A stretch of DNA of 8,948 bases, from assembly GCA_005789685.1 (NCBI GenBank), contig SXXD01000274.1:1-8948 (forward strand), in the 5' to 3' direction. Under the pieces are notes generated by a model, which saw nothing but the letters and a program-made list of their open reading frames with translations, did not search any database and had not been told where the DNA came from. The translations under genes were made by a program, and so were the position numbers. The stretch comes from Burkholderiales bacterium. GTDB lineage: Bacteria; Pseudomonadota; Gammaproteobacteria; Burkholderiales; Burkholderiaceae_C. This document shows, piece after piece, positions 6,453 to 8,948 of the stretch (positions are counted from its first letter, which is position 1; each line of letters starts with the position of its first letter).

Positions 6453-6532
6453 GCTGTGTGAGGATGGGGTGGATGGGTGACGATTTCTGGTACCCCAGCA
6501 TGAGGAACCCACCCACCCCATCCTCACACAGC
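6453..6532 (-). repeat. 80-bp hairpin element, copy 2 (26-bp stem with one mismatch, inverted loop)
   Basis: Positions 6453-6478 and 6507-6532 form a 26-bp stem with one A-C mismatch (6473/6512). The left arm begins GCTGTGTGAGGATGGG and has no resemblance to the stem of copy 1. The 28-nt loop (6479-6506) is the reverse complement of the loop of copy 1 at 27 of 28 positions (the difference is C at 6494). It keeps the nested CTGG/CCAG stem. Arm and loop lengths match copy 1 exactly. The stop of the convergent thioredoxin gene is 18 bp away. A T-run (AAAAAA at 6542-6547 on +) lies on the wrong side of the hairpin to terminate that gene. Confidence 0.85.
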
Positions 6533-6549
6533 GAGCTCAGCAAAAAAGA

Positions 6550-7035
6550 TCAATTCCCACCAGCCATAGCAGCAGTAATCTTTGCCTCAAGCTGCAATGT
6601 CTCCTCAGCCCTGAATCCAGAATGCACAAGCAACACCCGCCCCTCTGGACTCACCAACATCGAAGTTGGCATGGTTTTGATGGCTAACTTTTTTGCAGAT
6701 TCGCCTTGAGGGTCATAGGCAATGGTGAACTGAGCAGGCGTGTGCAACAAAAACTTGTCTGCATCCGCGCGCTTAGCGTCAACGTTCACAGCCACCACTT
6801 TCAAACCCTTTGGGCCTAACTTTGCCTGTAGTGAATTCATCCAAGGAAAAGATTGGCGGCAAGGGCCGCACCACGATGCCCAGTAGTCGATGTAAATGTA
6901 TTGGCCCTTGGTTTTTTGAACTTCAGCCAAACCCAAATCCGGCAACGGCTTTCCTGCCTCAACTGCCCAAACTGGACTGGCCTGAATGAGCAAAGCGATT
7001 AATGCGATGTGGAATAACTTCAAGTTCATAAGCAT
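6550..7035 (-). CDS. Exported TlpA/ResA-like thioredoxin
   Basis: 161 residues. A signal peptide or N-terminal anchor is formed by LKLFHIALIALLIQASPVWA (5-24), probably cut after Ala24. The thioredoxin fold follows. YIDYWASWCGPCRQSFPWMN places the redox-active pair at Cys56 and Cys59 (WCGPC). VVAVNVDAKRADADKFL is the usual TlpA-type strand and helix. TMPTSMLVSPEG holds the cis-proline Pro123. It should act in the periplasm as a thiol-disulfide reductant, partner unknown. The ATG at 7035 shares its A with the TGA stop of the apbE-like gene (TGATG); there is no clear Shine-Dalgarno, so translation is probably coupled. A second ATG at 7029 would give two residues less. It is the last gene of the DUF3570-apbE-thioredoxin operon. 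Confidence 0.9.
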   Translation of the reverse strand: MLMNLKLFHIALIALLIQASPVWAVEAGKPLPDLGLAEVQKTKGQYIYIDYWASWCGPCRQSFPWMNSLQAKLGPKGLKVVAVNVDAKRADADKFLLHTPAQFTIAYDPQGESAKKLAIKTMPTSMLVSPEGRVLLVHSGFRAEETLQLEAKITAAMAGGN

Positions 7036-7964
7036 CAGTTTAATGCAGCTTGTGTTTCTTGTCGCAAATGCACTTTACCTGTGTGATCAATGGCAAAGAA
7101 ATCAAAGCCTGTTGCCTGTAAAAACGCCAGGCCATCTGCCTCCTTCAACATCGCCCTAGTCGTTGTGCAACCCGACACCACCGTTACAGGCGACGTGACA
7201 CTCACTGAGCGCCAGTAGCTGACTGGTATACCCGTTTTAGGATTCAAAACATGACAATAGCGCTGCCCATTCAATTCAAAATAGCGCTCGTAATCGCCAC
7301 TGGTGGCCAAGCCGCCCATCGTGATTGGCAGAGTGGCCACGACCTGATCACGCACACGCGGATCTTGAATGCCAATCATCCAAGGCTCACCTGTAGGCTT
7401 TGGCCCGAGAAAGCGCATGTCGCCCGCCAAATTCACGTAGCCATGGGCCACACCTTTTTCTCTGAGAACCTGCACTGCACGATCAGCAGCATACTCTTTG
7501 CCAAAGCCGCCCAAGTCTACTTCCATGCCAGCCAAGGGCAAGGCAATGCGTTGCTCTTGCAACACCACTTTTTTCCAACCCACGAGCGGTAACAAAGCCT
7601 CTAACTTTTGAGAGGTCGGTACTTCAGGCTTTTTAAAATCCCACGCCTGTCTGAGTACTCCCGAGGTGATGTCAAACAAGCCATCGCTTTTATCAAAGAG
7701 CTGAGAAGCAAACTGAAACAAAGCCCAAGTTTCATCGTCGCATTGCACCGCCCCGCACCCAGCCTGTTGATTTATTTTCGCAATGACGGAATCGATGGTG
7801 TAGCGAGAATATTTACGTTCAATACGCAGTACTTCATCAATGGCCAACTTGGCCATCGACTCGGCCTCTTTTTGAGTATGAGATGCCAAAACCACTTCGC
7901 AAGCGCTGCCCATCGCCTTAAATGGCAGGCGATGAATTTGCAATGGCAATGCTTTAGACACCAT
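7035..7964 (-). CDS. apbE: ApbE-family FAD:protein FMN transferase
   Basis: 309 residues. ApbE enzymes move FMN from FAD onto a threonine or serine of a target protein, with Mg2+. Motifs in order: AMGSACEVVL (17-26), ERKYSRYTIDSVIAKIN (49-65), GLFDITSGVLRQAWDF (95-110), VDLGGFGKEYAADRA (149-163), GYVNLAGDMRFLG (175-187), ATSGDYERYFELNGQRYCHV (220-239) and LNPKTGIPV (240-248). Near the C-terminus, SGCTTTRAMLKE (264-275) replaces the common ADALATAL-type block. The usual Mg2+-ligand Asp there is absent, as I recall for some betaproteobacterial relatives. No signal peptide or lipobox is visible, although many ApbE proteins are periplasmic lipoproteins. The ATG at 7964 overlaps the upstream TAA (TAATG), indicating coupling. 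A longer start at 8048 would overlap the DUF3570 gene by 85 bp and adds no recognisable sequence. The flavinylated partner is not in this window. Confidence 0.92.
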   Translation of the reverse strand: MVSKALPLQIHRLPFKAMGSACEVVLASHTQKEAESMAKLAIDEVLRIERKYSRYTIDSVIAKINQQAGCGAVQCDDETWALFQFASQLFDKSDGLFDITSGVLRQAWDFKKPEVPTSQKLEALLPLVGWKKVVLQEQRIALPLAGMEVDLGGFGKEYAADRAVQVLREKGVAHGYVNLAGDMRFLGPKPTGEPWMIGIQDPRVRDQVVATLPITMGGLATSGDYERYFELNGQRYCHVLNPKTGIPVSYWRSVSVTSPVTVVSGCTTTRAMLKEADGLAFLQATGFDFFAIDHTGKVHLRQETQAALN

Positions 7965-8948
7965 TAGAATGAGCGCGTGATACCCACTTGAAGATTTCGT
8001 GCGTAAAACGGTGCCAAGCCTTTGCTGCCCGTACCAGACAAAATCCAAGCGCCCTTTTGACCATACTGCTCCAACTTCAAATCGATCTTGGTATCCAGAT
8101 TCAATTGCTTGGTGAGCTTCATGCCCATCGTTAAACCACCAAACGCGCTCATGCGTTGGTCTTCAGAAAAGTACAGCGCATTCGGCGGCGGATTTGCAGG
8201 AAAGGGCGACAAGCGGGGATCGACTTCCACATAAAACTTGGCTGCTGTTTGCGTGTAATAACGAAGTGCAGGTGCGGCACTCCAGCCATTGCCAAATCGC
8301 TGCACCCAATCAGCATCCAATGTGTGCGAGCGAATGCCCCAACTGTCGGTGTAGTAGCGATAGGCCAAACGAGAGGTAGCGTTCAAATCGTTGAAGTAAT
8401 GGTTCCAGCGTGTCTGAAACTTTTTCTGCGTGCGATCTCTGGGCCGTTCGTCGTAAATTTTGTAGGGGTCAGAAAAATACCCCTGACCTTTGTAGTAACC
8501 CATGTTGAATTGCACGATGTCGTTCATCGTGACCACTTGTGTGATCCCTAACAACACCTCACTGCTGCGCTTAGTTTCATTGAAAACAATTTGATTGGCT
8601 GGATTGATTAGATCGCGGTTGATGGCAATACCGGCTGTCCAAGTGGTATTTTTATTCTCCGAGGAGCGCGTCGCAAGCAAGGAAGCGGCGCGAGATACGT
8701 AATCGTTTTCACCAGAATGGCTCATGCCCAACGTCAAGGTGCCATTTGGCAAATAGCGGGTAACTGACGTATCAACTGCCCGACGAAAATCTTTCAAATA
8801 CGACAACGCCTGCGTGTGATACGCCGGTGATGCGCCAGAAATGGCGTCGGTAATGAGCGTACCCGACATTGACCATTCGGAGTTGAGTGGCACGACCAAA
8901 CTGCTCGAAGTGGCTTTGACAAGAATTCGGTCGTCATATGCTGAAGCG
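7964..8948 (-). CDS. DUF3570 outer-membrane beta-barrel protein, 5' end outside window
   Basis: 327 residues are visible and the frame is still open at the right edge (ASAYDDRILVKATSSS...), so the N-terminus with any signal peptide is missing. The sequence matches the DUF3570 family by its recurrent pattern, including PLNSEWSMSGTLITDAISGA, TLGMSHSGENDYVSRAAS, VVTMNDIVQFNMGYYKGQGY and RNLQVGITRSF at the end. Alternating polar/hydrophobic strands, many aromatic residues and a terminal Phe (a BAM-recognition feature) indicate an outer-membrane barrel. A TTG at 8899 could be mistaken for a start, but conserved-looking sequence continues upstream of it. The stop overlaps the apbE-like start by one base. 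As I recall, related operons elsewhere also carry a small DUF4266 lipoprotein beside DUF3570, which would lie just beyond the window. The biological role is unknown. Confidence 0.88.
   Translation of the reverse strand, partial: ASAYDDRILVKATSSSLVVPLNSEWSMSGTLITDAISGASPAYHTQALSYLKDFRRAVDTSVTRYLPNGTLTLGMSHSGENDYVSRAASLLATRSSENKNTTWTAGIAINRDLINPANQIVFNETKRSSEVLLGITQVVTMNDIVQFNMGYYKGQGYFSDPYKIYDERPRDRTQKKFQTRWNHYFNDLNATSRLAYRYYTDSWGIRSHTLDADWVQRFGNGWSAAPALRYYTQTAAKFYVEVDPRLSPFPANPPPNALYFSEDQRMSAFGGLTMGMKLTKQLNLDTKIDLKLEQYGQKGAWILSGTGSKGLAPFYARNLQVGITRSF

Noticed and set aside
6329..6532. The two hairpins as ordinary intrinsic terminators for the convergent genes
   Set aside because: Stems of 26 bp with 28-nt loops are far longer than usual, neither has a U-run on its downstream side in either direction, and the shared inverted loop is unexplained by termination. 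Some blocking of transcription remains possible.
6329..6532. A small CRISPR array
   Set aside because: There are only two copies, in opposite orientation, repeats do not match over their stems, and no cas gene is present.
6458..6709. Open frame of 83 codons on + through hairpin 2
   Set aside because: Most of it is antisense to the clear thioredoxin gene and the rest is the hairpin itself; there is no ribosome-binding site or homology.
7251..7967. Two + strand frames opposite the apbE-like gene
   Set aside because: The minus-strand frame carries all ApbE motifs; the + strand frames are shadows.
7965..8048. An N-terminal extension of the ApbE-like protein starting at 8048
   Set aside because: It would overlap the DUF3570 coding region by 85 bp and adds no family sequence; the TAATG overlap supports 7964.
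8463..8488. Inverted repeat GGTCAG...CTGACC
   Set aside because: It is a 6-bp stem within the conserved DUF3570 coding sequence and is probably incidental.
8156..8551. Open frame of 131 codons on + opposite the DUF3570 gene
   Set aside because: It is antisense to a clear coding region and has no protein features.

Overview
The window reads as chromosomal DNA of a betaproteobacterium, most likely a freshwater member of the Burkholderiales/Comamonadaceae. This rests on the look of the proteins (ferrochelatase, the zincin-type protease, and the DUF3570-ApbE-thioredoxin operon) and on moderate GC; no database search was possible. No tRNA, rRNA, CRISPR array or complete insertion sequence is visible.

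Layout, left to right. The 3' three quarters of a ferrochelatase gene (hemH, + strand) enters from the left edge. Facing it is a series of minus-strand genes. In transcription order these are a VapBC toxin-antitoxin pair (vapB 5253-4999, vapC 5002-4586), a large secreted zinc metalloprotease (4492-1829) and the remnant of an ABC-transporter ATPase (1791-871). The ATPase has lost its Walker A region, and its H-loop histidine is leucine. Divergent from vapBC, on the + strand, is a diacylglycerol-kinase-type lipid kinase (5381-6280). At the right is a tightly overlapping minus-strand operon: a DUF3570 outer-membrane barrel (runs off the right edge), an ApbE-type FMN transferase and an exported TlpA-like thioredoxin, joined by TAATG and TGATG stop/start overlaps.

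The most unusual structure lies in the 269-bp gap (6281-6549) between the convergent lipid kinase and thioredoxin genes. Two 80-bp elements sit there, each a 26-bp/28-nt/26-bp hairpin. Their stems are unrelated in sequence. Their 28-nt loops are the same sequence in opposite orientation, with one difference, so in one transcript the two loops could pair with each other. A conserved loop on different but well-kept stems does not look like ordinary intrinsic terminators, and I do not recognise the family. A GGGGTCAGAG motif flanked by TTAATT sits just upstream.

The vapBC promoter is also compact and readable. A TTGACA-17-TTTAAT promoter is overlapped by a perfect 9-2-9 palindrome and two further ATGTGT half-sites, which also cover the Shine-Dalgarno sequence and the start codon. 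This fits autoregulation by the VapBC complex.
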